Assembly (NCBI GenBank): GCA_040381075.1
Contig: JBEIHX010000006.1
Coordinates: forward strand, 1 to 64,000
Length of the DNA stretch: 64,000 nucleotides
Source: JBEIHX01 sp040381075
GTDB lineage: Bacteria; Pseudomonadota; Alphaproteobacteria; Caulobacterales; Aquidulcibacteraceae
Direction: 5' to 3'
The position numbers were made by a program, and so were the translations under genes. Within the stretch, counting starts at the first letter, position 1; each line of letters begins with the position of its first letter. The notes below the pieces were generated by a model. The model was not told where the DNA came from. It did no database searches and worked only from the letters and a program-made list of their open reading frames with translations. Positions 16,896-25,638 of the stretch are shown in pieces.

Positions 16896-18206
16896 TCAGC
16901 CCGATCGCACGAGCGCAAACTGGCCCACGTCAATGCGCCCGGTGCGAAAGCCGGCTTCACAATAGGACAGATAGAAAGTCCACAGTCTGCGGAACCGCTC
17001 GTCGAAGCCTTGGCCCTTAATGTCGCGCCAGGCGGTCAAGAACCGTTTGGCCCACTCTGACAGTGTTTGCGCATAGGCGTGCCCGAACGTCACGGACTGG
17101 TCCCACGCCAAGCCCGCCGCCGCGGTTTCCTGCCGCAGACGTGGAATGCTTGGCAGCATGCCGCCGGGAAAGACATAGCGCTGGATGAAGTCGGCCCGGC
17201 GGCGATATCGCTGAAACATGCTGTCGTCGATGGTGATGATCTGCAGGGCCGCCCGCTTTCCCGGGGCAAGGACGTCGTGGATTTTCTGAAAGTAGACCGG
17301 CCAATAGCGCTCGCCGACAGCTTCAAACATCTCGATCGACGCAACGCCGTCATACCGGCCGTCGATGTCACGATAGTCCATCAGCCGGAAATCCACCCGT
17401 TCGGCGAGACCTGCTTCAAAGATGCGCTTGCGCGCGAATTCATACTGAGCGTCGGAGATCGTAACGCCCGTGACCTTTGCGCCGCGGGTCTTGGCGGCAT
17501 ACTCCGCAAAGCCGCCCCAGCCTGATCCGATTTCCAGCACATGCTGATCGGGTCGAAGCTGCAGCTGGTCGGCGATGCCCTGGTACTTGGCGATCTGTCC
17601 TTCCTCCAGCGATTGACCGGGCCCGGTGAACCGGGCTGAGGAATAGGTCATCGTGGCGTCCAGCCAGCGTGCATAGAAGGCGTTGCCGAGGTCGTAGTGG
17701 GCAAGAATATTGCGCTTCGACCCGGTCTTGGTGTTGGCGTTCAGCATGTGACGCACGCCATTGACCGCCTTGACCACAGGGTTGCCGCGGGCCACCTCGC
17801 CAAGCGCGTCAAAATTCATCGCGAACAATTCCAGCACCGCAGATAGGTCGGGCGTGTCCCATTCCTCGGCCATGTAGCTTTCAGCCAAACCGACGTCGCC
17901 GCCTGCCAGCGCGCGCCTGGCGAAACGCCAGTCTCGAACGATGATATGCGCATGGGGGCCGGCGCCGGCGCCGAACCGCAGTGTCCGCCCATCGGGCAAG
18001 GTGATGTCGAGTTCGCCGTGCACCAGGCGCAAGGCTGCGAACGCCAACGCCTTGGCTGACAGCGGCGCCCCCCTCAGCCCGCGCACCAACCTCACGGAGG
18101 CCCGTTCAATCGCCGGTGGCGCTGGCGCCTCGACCCCGTCATTCTGTCTGACGCGATCATGGCTCGGGGCGTTCATCTGATGCATGCGGTCGTAGCTCCT
18201 GGACAT
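16896..18206 (-). CDS. Cfa/UfaM-like fatty-acyl-phospholipid methyltransferase
   Basis: A 436-aa SAM-dependent enzyme of the cyclopropane-fatty-acid synthase family. HYDLGNAFYARWLD precedes SAM motif I LEIGSGWGGFAEYA (about residue 222), followed by VTGVTISDAQYEFA and MFEAVGERYW. Compared with E. coli Cfa from memory, several bicarbonate-site residues differ: Cys139 is Ser (YSSARF), His266 is Gln (ALQIITI) and Tyr317 appears to be Ala (EWAKRF). That favours a methyl-transfer role such as methylated or furan fatty-acid synthesis over plain cyclopropanation. It is last in a four-gene operon, 3 bp after DUF1365. Confidence 0.85.
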   Translation of the reverse strand: MSRSYDRMHQMNAPSHDRVRQNDGVEAPAPPAIERASVRLVRGLRGAPLSAKALAFAALRLVHGELDITLPDGRTLRFGAGAGPHAHIIVRDWRFARRALAGGDVGLAESYMAEEWDTPDLSAVLELFAMNFDALGEVARGNPVVKAVNGVRHMLNANTKTGSKRNILAHYDLGNAFYARWLDATMTYSSARFTGPGQSLEEGQIAKYQGIADQLQLRPDQHVLEIGSGWGGFAEYAAKTRGAKVTGVTISDAQYEFARKRIFEAGLAERVDFRLMDYRDIDGRYDGVASIEMFEAVGERYWPVYFQKIHDVLAPGKRAALQIITIDDSMFQRYRRRADFIQRYVFPGGMLPSIPRLRQETAAAGLAWDQSVTFGHAYAQTLSEWAKRFLTAWRDIKGQGFDERFRRLWTFYLSYCEAGFRTGRIDVGQFALVRSG

Positions 18207-18209
18207 GTC

Positions 18210-19025
18210 TTAGCCTGCCGTGCGTTCTTTATCGCCGCGCAATGTCGTCGCACCAGTCAGAGAGCCGATGGTGGCCGGGGTCAGCGGCAGGGCAGGTTTC
18301 TTGTGGTAGCGTGCGCCTTTGAGCCAAAGTTTGAGCGCCTCCCAGTGAATGCCCGCGATCACTTGAAGGCTCAGGAAGGGAATGCGCACAAATGCGTTCA
18401 ACAGCTCGCGGTCATTCAGTCTGCGCCGTTCGCCCGTCCACGTCGCGACATGATCAGTCTCTCCATCAACTCGTTTTTCAATGACAAGCGCAAGGGACTC
18501 CCCTGGTGGTCGCAGCGTGAATGAGTAGCTGCCCGCCACGCCAAAGAACGGCGAAACATGAAATCTCTTTTCGGCCAACTGGCGCATTCGCCCCTCAGGC
18601 GCCGCCGCAATGACATAGGAGTGGCTTTGCGAGAATGTATTGTGCACTTCGTAGATGACGCCGCGCAAGTCGTCTGCGGAGCCGTATCCGAACCAGATCG
18701 ACAGAGGCTTGAAGGCGTAACCAAAGACCCGCGGCAGGCATAGAAGTCGAATTGGGCCGCCTTCAAGTTCAATGCCGGCGGCGCGAAATTGCTCTTCGGC
18801 CCATGGGCGAAGCGCTCCATCACGACCGCCATGGTCGCGCGCCCTGAAGGTAGCAATATTCCATTTGTCTACAGAGAAAAAACGGGAAGCGCCGGCGCAC
18901 TCATCAAGCCTGTCTATGTTGAGGAAAAGTGCGTATACGGGATAGGTGAAGCGAAACTGAAATGGCTTCAGGCGCGCATGGTTCGTGCGCCCCATATACA
19001 ACCATCCCGGTGCGTCGATGCTCAT
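18210..19025 (-). CDS. DUF1365 domain protein
   Basis: A 271-aa protein of the COG3496 family: N-terminal LYMGRTNHARLKPFQFRF, RVFGYAFKPLSIWFGYG and EVHNTFSQSHSYV, then KRFHVSPFFGVAGSY are family landmarks. No catalytic mechanism is established. It occurs almost always between a COG2907 FAD oxidoreductase and a Cfa-like methyltransferase, as here, so it probably acts on membrane acyl chains. Its start overlaps the oxidoreductase stop by 4 bp. Confidence 0.92.
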   Translation of the reverse strand: MSIDAPGWLYMGRTNHARLKPFQFRFTYPVYALFLNIDRLDECAGASRFFSVDKWNIATFRARDHGGRDGALRPWAEEQFRAAGIELEGGPIRLLCLPRVFGYAFKPLSIWFGYGSADDLRGVIYEVHNTFSQSHSYVIAAAPEGRMRQLAEKRFHVSPFFGVAGSYSFTLRPPGESLALVIEKRVDGETDHVATWTGERRRLNDRELLNAFVRIPFLSLQVIAGIHWEALKLWLKGARYHKKPALPLTPATIGSLTGATTLRGDKERTAG

Positions 19026-20341
19026 TCGGCCGCCGCCAGCGTTGGCGCCTGCGCGCGGCCCGCGTCACCTGCGAGCGGGCGCAGATCGCGGAACGCCCAA
19101 GGAACGCGCCCTCCCAGTGAGAAGGCCGCGCGCAATCCCGAGGCCAACCCATCTTCATGGAAGCCGTAGCCGGTCCAGGCCCCGGCGTGCCAGATTCCGC
19201 CGCGACCCTGAATGCGATGGAGAATGCGCTGTGCGGCCAGCGCGGCGCGATCGAACTGTGGGTGCGCGTAGGAGAACTGCGCAAATGTCAGCGACGGGTC
19301 AGGCCTGTGCGGGGGGTTGAGGCTGACAAACAGCGGGCAGGCGGGGTCGATTTTCTGCAGTGCATTCATCCAGTAGGTCACTGAAACGCGCTCGGCCCCA
19401 GCCCCTGAAAGGTAGTTCCAGGCGCCCCACGCTTTGCGGCGGCGCGGCATCAGGCTTTCGTCCCGATGCAGATAAGCGGTGTTCCCCCCATAGTGCACGG
19501 CGCCAAGGATCTGGCGCTCCTCGGCATCGGCGTCTGCGAGCATCGCCAGGTTCTCATCCGAATGCGCGGCCAGGATGGCCGCGTCAAATCTCTCCGGCGC
19601 CCCGTTCTGCGGGCTGATCCACACGCCGTCTGTGCGCCTCTCGACTTTGACGATCCGGGCTGAGAGAACGGTGGAGTGGCTGAACAGGGCCTTGAGCCTG
19701 TCCACATAGGCACGGCTCCCCCCGACCACGGTGCGCCATTTCGGGCGCTCGACATGCATCAGGCGGTGATTGTCAAAGAACCGCAGAAACGATGCTGCGG
19801 GGTACTCCAGCATCTCCTGTTCGGGCGTGGACCAGATCGCCGCTCCCATCGGCAACAGATAGCGCCGCAGGAAGGCCTCGCCCAGACCACAGTCGGCCAC
19901 GTAGTCACGCAGCGTGGTGTTGGACAGCGCGCGTTCATTCTTGAGGTCGGCGCGGGCGCGCGCATTGAACTTCAGGACGTCCGCCAGCATGCCAAGGAAA
20001 TCCGGTCGAGCCAGGTTGCGCTTCCAGGCAAACAGGCCCGCCAATCCATTGGAGGACCATTCGAGGTCGTCGCCGGCAGAGAATGCAAAGCTCATGTCTG
20101 AGGGCTGGGTGGCGACATCCAGATGTCTGAAGAGCCCTGTCAGGTTCGGGTAGTTGAGGTCGTTATAGACGATGAAGCCCGTGTCGACCGCGATCTCGCG
20201 ACCCTGATAGTCAATCACTGCAGTATTCGCGTGACCGCCGAGGCGGGGTTCCTGCTCGAAGATCCGGAGGTCATGCACGCCATTCAAGGCAAAGGCGGCG
20301 CCGAGGCCGGAGATTCCGCCGCCGACAATTGCTACCTTCAT
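19022..20341 (-). CDS. COG2907-type NAD(P)/FAD-dependent oxidoreductase
   Basis: A 439-aa flavoprotein of the amine-oxidase/desaturase superfamily. The N-terminal dinucleotide-binding motif VGGGISGLGAAFAL (residues 6-19) is followed by an acidic residue in IFEQEPRLGGHAN. AWTGYGFHEDGLASGL at the C-terminus is the second FAD-contact region. It sits between photolyase and DUF1365, with ATGA overlaps on both sides. Relatives near Cfa-like enzymes are thought to modify lipid acyl chains; UfaD of the furan fatty-acid route is a plausible analogue (inference). Confidence 0.9.
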   Translation of the reverse strand: MKVAIVGGGISGLGAAFALNGVHDLRIFEQEPRLGGHANTAVIDYQGREIAVDTGFIVYNDLNYPNLTGLFRHLDVATQPSDMSFAFSAGDDLEWSSNGLAGLFAWKRNLARPDFLGMLADVLKFNARARADLKNERALSNTTLRDYVADCGLGEAFLRRYLLPMGAAIWSTPEQEMLEYPAASFLRFFDNHRLMHVERPKWRTVVGGSRAYVDRLKALFSHSTVLSARIVKVERRTDGVWISPQNGAPERFDAAILAAHSDENLAMLADADAEERQILGAVHYGGNTAYLHRDESLMPRRRKAWGAWNYLSGAGAERVSVTYWMNALQKIDPACPLFVSLNPPHRPDPSLTFAQFSYAHPQFDRAALAAQRILHRIQGRGGIWHAGAWTGYGFHEDGLASGLRAAFSLGGRVPWAFRDLRPLAGDAGRAQAPTLAAAE

Positions 20342-21849
20342 TCTGCAGTCTCCCTCGCGCCGGACACGGCGGCGTCCGCTTTCAAGACCTTGAACGCAGC
20401 GAGCGCGCGTGCGCGCGCGGCCGCGTGGTCGACGATGGGCAGAGGATAATCCCTGCCCAGCCGGATGCCAGCCGCGGAAGCGGCAAGCGCCGGCGCCTCC
20501 CAGGGGCGATGGATCCAGGCGTTCGGCAGTCGGGCAAGTTCCGGGATGTAGCGACGAACATAGACGCCCTCAGGGTCGAATTTTTCCCCCTGCAGGATTG
20601 GGTTGAAGATCCGGAAGTATGGCGCAGCATCGGCGCCGGATCCTGCGACCCACTGCCAGCTCGCCGCATTGCTGGCTGGGTCCGCGTCCACGAGCGTGTC
20701 CCAGAACCAGCGCTCACCGTGGCGCCAGTCGATGAGGAGGTGCTTGATGAGAAATGACGCGGTGATCATGCGGACGCGATTGTGCATCCAGCCTGTCCGC
20801 CAAAGTTCCCGCATGCCGGCGTCAACGATGGGATAGCCCGTCAGCCCCCGGGTCCACAGCGACAAGGACGCCGCATCCTCACGCCAGGATATCCGGTCAA
20901 AATCAGCCCGCCAGTTCCGCGTCGCCAGTTCGGGTGCGTGCGCGAGCAGATGGTATGAAAACTCCCGCCACCCAAGCTCCGCCTGAAACTTTTCCACATC
21001 ATGCCCCAGGCGCGGGTTGGTCTCGCCCGCAGCCGCCGCTGCAAAGTAGACCTGGCGCGGGCTGATTTCCCCGAAGGCCAGGTGGGGAGAAAGTGCTGAT
21101 GTCGAGGGAGCGCCGGGCGTGTTGCGACCCTCCGCATAGCCCGTAAGCCGGCCGTCAAGAAACTGCTGCAGCCGTGCGCGGGCTCCTTCTTCGCCAGGCC
21201 GCCACGTCTCGCGCAGGCCGCCCGCCCAATCCGGCGCGGAGGGCGTCAGCGCCCAGCTGTGCAGACTGTCAGAGTCAACTGACATGGCAGGCTGGCGGCG
21301 CGGACCTGACTTGAGCGGAGGGGAAAATCCTCTTTGCACTGCTGCGCGCCAGAAGCGGCTGAAGACTTTGAACGACCCGCCTGCGGCAGTGGTGATCTCC
21401 CAAGGTTCGACCATCAGTCCGGCGTTGTGGCTTTCGCAGCTGCGGCCCGCCGCAGCAAGCATTCGCGCCACGGCCTCGTCGCGATGAACTTCCCCCCTGC
21501 CATACAGCCGGTTCCACACGACGGCCCGCGCTCCGAGCGCCTCGGCTGTCGATGCGATCACGTCGACCGCCGGTCCCCGGCGCAGGATCAGCGGAACGCC
21601 ATAACGCGCCAGATCCTCACTGAGCGCCATCAGGCTGTGATGCAGCCACCAGCGCGCCGCCCCGCCGAGCCCTCGCAGATCAGGACTTTGCTCATCGAGC
21701 ACGTAGAGCCCCACCAGCGGTGCATTCTGCGCAACCGCTGCCGCGAGCGCAGGGTTGTCAGACAGCCGCAGGTCATGACGAAACCAGAGAATGACCGGCG
21801 CCGAAGACGCCGGGGAAGGAGCGGATCTGCGCGCAGAATTGCTGGACAC
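20338..21849 (-). CDS. phrB: Deoxyribodipyrimidine photolyase / cryptochrome family
   Basis: A protein of about 503 aa with an N-terminal antenna domain (VILWFRHDLRLSDNPAL) and a C-terminal FAD-binding domain: TSALSPHLAFGEISPRQV, FQAELGWREFSYHLL, then GYPIVDAGMRELWRTGWMHNRVRM and DADPASNAASWQWVAGSG. These are class I CPD photolyase signatures. It repairs UV pyrimidine dimers using blue light. GTG 21849 has GAGGAG seven bases upstream; TTG 21852 is less well spaced. It is the first gene of the operon, preceded by a candidate ECF-type promoter at 21892-21921. Confidence 0.94.
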   Translation of the reverse strand: MSSNSARRSAPSPASSAPVILWFRHDLRLSDNPALAAAVAQNAPLVGLYVLDEQSPDLRGLGGAARWWLHHSLMALSEDLARYGVPLILRRGPAVDVIASTAEALGARAVVWNRLYGRGEVHRDEAVARMLAAAGRSCESHNAGLMVEPWEITTAAGGSFKVFSRFWRAAVQRGFSPPLKSGPRRQPAMSVDSDSLHSWALTPSAPDWAGGLRETWRPGEEGARARLQQFLDGRLTGYAEGRNTPGAPSTSALSPHLAFGEISPRQVYFAAAAAGETNPRLGHDVEKFQAELGWREFSYHLLAHAPELATRNWRADFDRISWREDAASLSLWTRGLTGYPIVDAGMRELWRTGWMHNRVRMITASFLIKHLLIDWRHGERWFWDTLVDADPASNAASWQWVAGSGADAAPYFRIFNPILQGEKFDPEGVYVRRYIPELARLPNAWIHRPWEAPALAASAAGIRLGRDYPLPIVDHAAARARALAAFKVLKADAAVSGARETAE

Positions 21850-21891
21850 CAAACAGCTCCTCGCCAGGCCCCGCCACGGGGGAACGCCTGT

Positions 21892-21921
21892 CTTCTACGC
21901 TGGGCTGCGGGTCTTGGATCC
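21892..21921 (-). promoter_or_regulatory. Candidate group-IV (RpoE/ChrR-type) sigma promoter for the phrB operon
   Basis: On the minus strand GGATCC (21916-21921) is followed after exactly 18 bp by TAGAAG (21892-21897), with the phrB GTG about 43 bp downstream. The singlet-oxygen sigma factor of Rhodobacter sphaeroides uses roughly TGATCC-N18-TAAGA and controls phr and cfa genes. Spacing matches and the hexamers match partly. No sigma/ChrR gene lies in the window. Confidence 0.4.
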
Positions 21922-22018
21922 GCGCCTTTGCGCCGCGGTCTTGTGTTCGGGTGATCTATCGTTTTGCCGCCAGCCGGCCTATATCGGGCGAGGCTCCCGC
22001 CAATGATGGAACGGTTCT

Positions 22019-22891
22019 TTGTCTTCCTCTCCACTCGACGTGCATTCTGTGGTCACCGTGCAGGTCCCTGGCGCGAAGCCGGTGACGGTTTCCAACCATG
22101 CTGCGTTGACCTTTATCGCTGGGCCCTGTCAGCTTGAAAGCCGTGACCACGCCCATCAGATGGCCGGCGCCTTGAAAGAGATCGCCGACAGGCTGGGCGT
22201 CGGCCTGATTTACAAAACCAGTTTCGACAAGGCGAATCGAACCAGCGCAACTGCCAAACGGGGGCTTGGCCTTGCCGGGTCCATGGCGATTTTCGACGAG
22301 ATACGCACCAGGATCGGCCTGCCGCTTTTGACCGATGTGCATTTGCCCGAGCAGTGCAACGAGGTTGCGGCGGTCGCAGATGTTCTCCAGATCCCGGCCT
22401 TTCTATGCCGTCAGACCGACCTGCTTCTGGCCGCGGCCGCGACAGGTCGCGCGGTCAACGTCAAGAAAGGTCAGTTTCTGGCGCCCTGGGACATGCGCAA
22501 TGTGGCTCAGAAGCTTGTTGCAGGCGGCTGTCGTGACGTGCTCCTGACCGAGCGGGGCGCCAGCTTCGGCTACAATACTTTGGTGTCTGACATGCGCGCC
22601 CTGCCGATATTGGCGCAGACCGGCTGTCCGGTTGTGTTCGACGCCACCCATTCCGTGCAGCAACCGGGCGGCAAGGGAGAGAGTTCCGGCGGGGAGCGCC
22701 AGTTTGTGCCCGTTCTGGCTCGCGCCGCCGTCGCTGTTGGTGTGGCCGCCGTGTTCATGGAGGTGCACGAGGACCCGGACAATGCGCCATCCGATGGGCC
22801 AAACATGATCCCTCTGGACAAGGCGGAAGCGCTGATGGCGCGCCTGCTTGAATTTGATCGCCTCGCCAAAAGCGCCGGGTCGGCCGCCTAG
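22019..22891 (+). CDS. kdsA: 3-deoxy-8-phosphooctulonate synthase (Kdo-8-P synthase)
   Basis: A 290-aa enzyme condensing PEP and arabinose 5-phosphate to Kdo 8-phosphate for lipid A-core synthesis. Signatures are FIAGPCQLES (residues 32-41), YKTSFDKANRTS, TDVHLPEQ, PAFLCRQTDLL, VKKGQFLAPWDM and FDATHSVQQPGG. The start is TTG 22019; GTG 22043 is a possible downstream start. Asn in KANRTS is also found in metal-independent enzymes. rfaE1 follows 20 bp later, giving a Kdo/heptose pair. Confidence 0.96.
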   Translation: MSSSPLDVHSVVTVQVPGAKPVTVSNHAALTFIAGPCQLESRDHAHQMAGALKEIADRLGVGLIYKTSFDKANRTSATAKRGLGLAGSMAIFDEIRTRIGLPLLTDVHLPEQCNEVAAVADVLQIPAFLCRQTDLLLAAAATGRAVNVKKGQFLAPWDMRNVAQKLVAGGCRDVLLTERGASFGYNTLVSDMRALPILAQTGCPVVFDATHSVQQPGGKGESSGGERQFVPVLARAAVAVGVAAVFMEVHEDPDNAPSDGPNMIPLDKAEALMARLLEFDRLAKSAGSAA

Positions 22892-22911
22892 TCGCACGCA
22901 GGAACACCGGG

Positions 22912-23922
22912 ATGAATGATACTGGGCTGGACGCGCTTTTTCAGCGGATCTCCAAGCTGAAAGCTGTCTGTATCGGCGATGTGGTTCTCGACCGCTTTGT
23001 CACCGGTGATGCGCAACGCGTGTCGCGTGAGGCGCCGGTGATCACCCTGTCGCAGGGGGCTGTGACGACTGCGCCGGGGGCGGTTGGCAATGTGGCGCGC
23101 AACGCGGCTGCGTTGGGCGCAATCGTGTCGCTGGTCACGGTGGTTGGCGATGACCCGGAGGGCCAGGGCATCGTCAGTGCGCTCGGCGCCACGGAACTCG
23201 CAGATCTCGATGTGATCGCCGCGCGTGGACGCGTCACGCCGACAAAGACACGCTTTGTCGCGCGCGGCCAGCAGTTGCTCTGCGTTGACCGCGACCCCGA
23301 AGGCCCCCTTGGGGCGGAAGATTTGCGGCGACTGACCGAGGCGGTCGTCGACAGCATTGCGGAAGCGGATGTGGTGCTCATGGTTGACCAGGATCGCGGC
23401 GCTTTGCCGCGAACGGTCTGCGAGGCGGCGATCAATGCCGCGCGCCTGGGCAGGGCCCCCTTGATCGTCGACCCGCGTGGACGTGATTTCACGCGCTATG
23501 ACGGCGCCTCAATCATTAAGCCCAATGCCGCCGAACTGGCGATCGCGGCCGGACTTCCGACCGAAACCGACCTTGAAGTGGAGGCGGCCCTATCCGCCGC
23601 TCTGGCGCGACTGACCGCCACTGACTGCATCGTTGTGACGCGCGGCCCGGACGGCATGTCGATTCTGTCGCGCGGAGCCGACGTGCGCCACACGCCCCAG
23701 TCAGTGCGCGGCGTCAAGGACGCCGCCGGGGCTGGCGATACCGCCCTTGCAGCGCTGGGCCTTGCCATCGCGGCCGGGGCCCATCCCATCGAAGCCATGG
23801 TGCTCGCCGATATCGCCGCAACGGTCGCGATCTCCAAGGCCGGCGTCGCCGCTCCGACCGGGGCTGAGGTCATGGGCGCGGCGCGCAGCGGCGCGGTTCC
23901 CATGTTCATGGGGTGCGGGTGA
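22912..23922 (+). CDS. rfaE1: D-glycero-beta-D-manno-heptose-7-phosphate kinase (PfkB family)
   Basis: A 336-aa sugar kinase. AVCIGDVVLDRFV at the N-terminus, SREAPVI, PGAVGNVARNAAALGA and the C-terminal PfkB signature VKDAAGAGDTALAALGLA (catalytic Asp in GAGD) fit the kinase half of HldE. The nucleotidyltransferase half is absent, so a separate hldC/rfaE2 should exist elsewhere. It acts in ADP-heptose synthesis for the LPS inner core, consistent with kdsA next to it. Ribokinase-like alternatives are less likely given the SREAPV motif. Confidence 0.9.
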   Translation: MNDTGLDALFQRISKLKAVCIGDVVLDRFVTGDAQRVSREAPVITLSQGAVTTAPGAVGNVARNAAALGAIVSLVTVVGDDPEGQGIVSALGATELADLDVIAARGRVTPTKTRFVARGQQLLCVDRDPEGPLGAEDLRRLTEAVVDSIAEADVVLMVDQDRGALPRTVCEAAINAARLGRAPLIVDPRGRDFTRYDGASIIKPNAAELAIAAGLPTETDLEVEAALSAALARLTATDCIVVTRGPDGMSILSRGADVRHTPQSVRGVKDAAGAGDTALAALGLAIAAGAHPIEAMVLADIAATVAISKAGVAAPTGAEVMGAARSGAVPMFMGCG

Positions 23923-24096
23923 ATGAGTGATCCAGCCGCCGCAGCCATGGCGCTGGAAGCGCAGTATGGCGAGGACGCCGCCACGATCGCCACGCTTCGC
24001 GCCGCTGAATGCGCTGCCCTTGGCGATTTTGAGGCGCTGGCGCATTGGGAAGCCGTTCTGGCGCTCCTGGAGACGCCGCCAGCTGGTCTGCATTGA
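23923..24096 (+). CDS. Small hypothetical protein, 57 aa
   Basis: The ATG follows directly after the rfaE1 TGA, so the two are probably translated together. The sequence is acidic and Ala-rich, mostly helical (MALEAQYGED, then ECAALGDFEALAHWEAVLAL), with no signal or membrane segment. Short proteins with this helix pattern occur in alphaproteobacteria, but I know no function. Confidence 0.55.
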   Translation: MSDPAAAAMALEAQYGEDAATIATLRAAECAALGDFEALAHWEAVLALLETPPAGLH

Positions 24097-24186
24097 CCTG
24101 ACGCAGAACGCGTCTCAGGGCTTCACTGCCGGGAAAGTGACGCTAACGTGGTGCCCGGCATCGAGAACGAAATGGGGGTGATCAAT

Positions 24187-25638
24187 ATGGTCGGCATCAC
24201 CGGCTACGGCGCGTACGCGCCGCGCTTGCGCCTGCAACGCCAGGCAATCGCAAAGGCCCACGCCTGGCTGCAGCCGGGCCTGATGGGCAAGGCCAAGGGC
24301 GAGCGCACGATGGCCAACTGGGACGAAGATGCGATCACCATGGCAGTCGAGGCGGCGCGTGATTGCCTCGGGCCTGACGATGACCGCAGCCATGTCTGCG
24401 GGCTCTATCTGGCCACCACGACCGCGCCGTTTTCTGACCGGCTCAACGCCGGCATAGTTGCAAGCGCATTGACCCTTGAGGCGTCCGTCAAGGCGATTGA
24501 CATCACCGGCAGCCAGAAGGCGGGCGTCTCGGCCCTTGCCCAGGCGTTTGCAGCCGCGGCAGGTGCTTCCAACGGCGCGATCCTCGTCGCCGCGGCTGAC
24601 AGGCGTCGCGCCCGCGCCGCTTCGAGCCAGGAACTCGATTTTGGCGATGCCGGGGCGGCGTTCCTCGTGGGCGCCGGCGACGTGATCGCCGAGTGGCTCG
24701 GCGGCGCGACGACGACGGCCGATTTCGTGGATCATTTCCGTGGCGCGACGCAAGACTTCGATTACACTTGGGAAGAACGCTGGATCCGCGATGAGGGTTT
24801 CGCAAAACTTGTTCCGCCGACGGTGGAACGCGCGCTGAAGGCGGCGAGTGTGGCGCCCGGCGATGTCGACGTCTTCATTCTTCCCAGCCTGTTCAAGGGC
24901 GTTCCCGAAATGGTCGCCAAGAAAGTTGGCGTCAGAGCGGACGCCGTGCGCGACAACCTCGCCGCCTCAGTCGGCGAGGCTGGTTGCGCCCATGCCTTGT
25001 TCATGCTCGCCCACGCCCTTGAAAGCGCCAGGCCAGGGCAGGTCATTGTCGTCGCCCAGTTCGGCCAGGGCTGTGATGTCGTTGTGCTGCGCGTCACTGA
25101 CAGGATCGCGGATTTCCGGCCGCAAAAGGGGGTGAGCGGCTGGCTACAGCTCGGCAAGGCCGAGACGAACTACATGAAATATGCCGTGTTCAACAACCTG
25201 ATCGATTGGGACAAGGGAATGCGCGCAGAAAAGGACAACAAGACTGCGCTGACGACCCTCTACCGCAACAATGACATGATCCTGGGTCTGGTCGGCGGGC
25301 GCTGCACAAAGACCGGCACAGTTCAGTTTCCGCGCTCACGCATCAGCGTCAATCCGAACGATCCCGCCGTCGATACCCAGGAGCCATACAAGTTCGCTGA
25401 ACGCGACGCGTCGGTGCTGACCTGGTCGGCGGACTATCTGACCTATGCGATGAGCCCGCCAAACCATTACGGCATGATGGTTTTTGAAGGGGGCGGTCGG
25501 ATTTTCATGGACATCACCGACGTCGAACCTGGCGACGTGGACTCCGGCCAGGCCGTGCGCATGGTCTTCCGCGTGAAAGAGTGGGATGAGAGGCGCGGTT
25601 TCACCCGCTACTTCTGGAAGGCCGCTCCAGTTCGCTGA
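24187..25638 (+). CDS. HMG-CoA synthase-like thiolase-fold protein fused to a DUF35 OB-fold
   Basis: A 483-aa fusion. Residues about 1-320 have a thiolase/HMGS fold (ITGYGAYAPRLRLQRQ, ATTTAPFSDRLNAGIV). The rest is a DUF35 OB-fold (VGGRCTKTGTVQFPRSRI, then TYAMSPPNHYGMMVFEGGGR). The catalytic-Cys position reads DITGSQKAG, with Gln where HMGS/KAS III have Cys. The DUF35 zinc ribbon keeps one of its usual four cysteines. It may decarboxylate (like Gln-type ketosynthases) or act structurally in acyl-CoA metabolism. ATG 24187 has GGGGGTGA upstream; starts at 24148 or 24172 are weaker. The 3' end overlaps the convergent amidase by 31 bp. Confidence 0.87.
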   Translation: MVGITGYGAYAPRLRLQRQAIAKAHAWLQPGLMGKAKGERTMANWDEDAITMAVEAARDCLGPDDDRSHVCGLYLATTTAPFSDRLNAGIVASALTLEASVKAIDITGSQKAGVSALAQAFAAAAGASNGAILVAAADRRRARAASSQELDFGDAGAAFLVGAGDVIAEWLGGATTTADFVDHFRGATQDFDYTWEERWIRDEGFAKLVPPTVERALKAASVAPGDVDVFILPSLFKGVPEMVAKKVGVRADAVRDNLAASVGEAGCAHALFMLAHALESARPGQVIVVAQFGQGCDVVVLRVTDRIADFRPQKGVSGWLQLGKAETNYMKYAVFNNLIDWDKGMRAEKDNKTALTTLYRNNDMILGLVGGRCTKTGTVQFPRSRISVNPNDPAVDTQEPYKFAERDASVLTWSADYLTYAMSPPNHYGMMVFEGGGRIFMDITDVEPGDVDSGQAVRMVFRVKEWDERRGFTRYFWKAAPVR

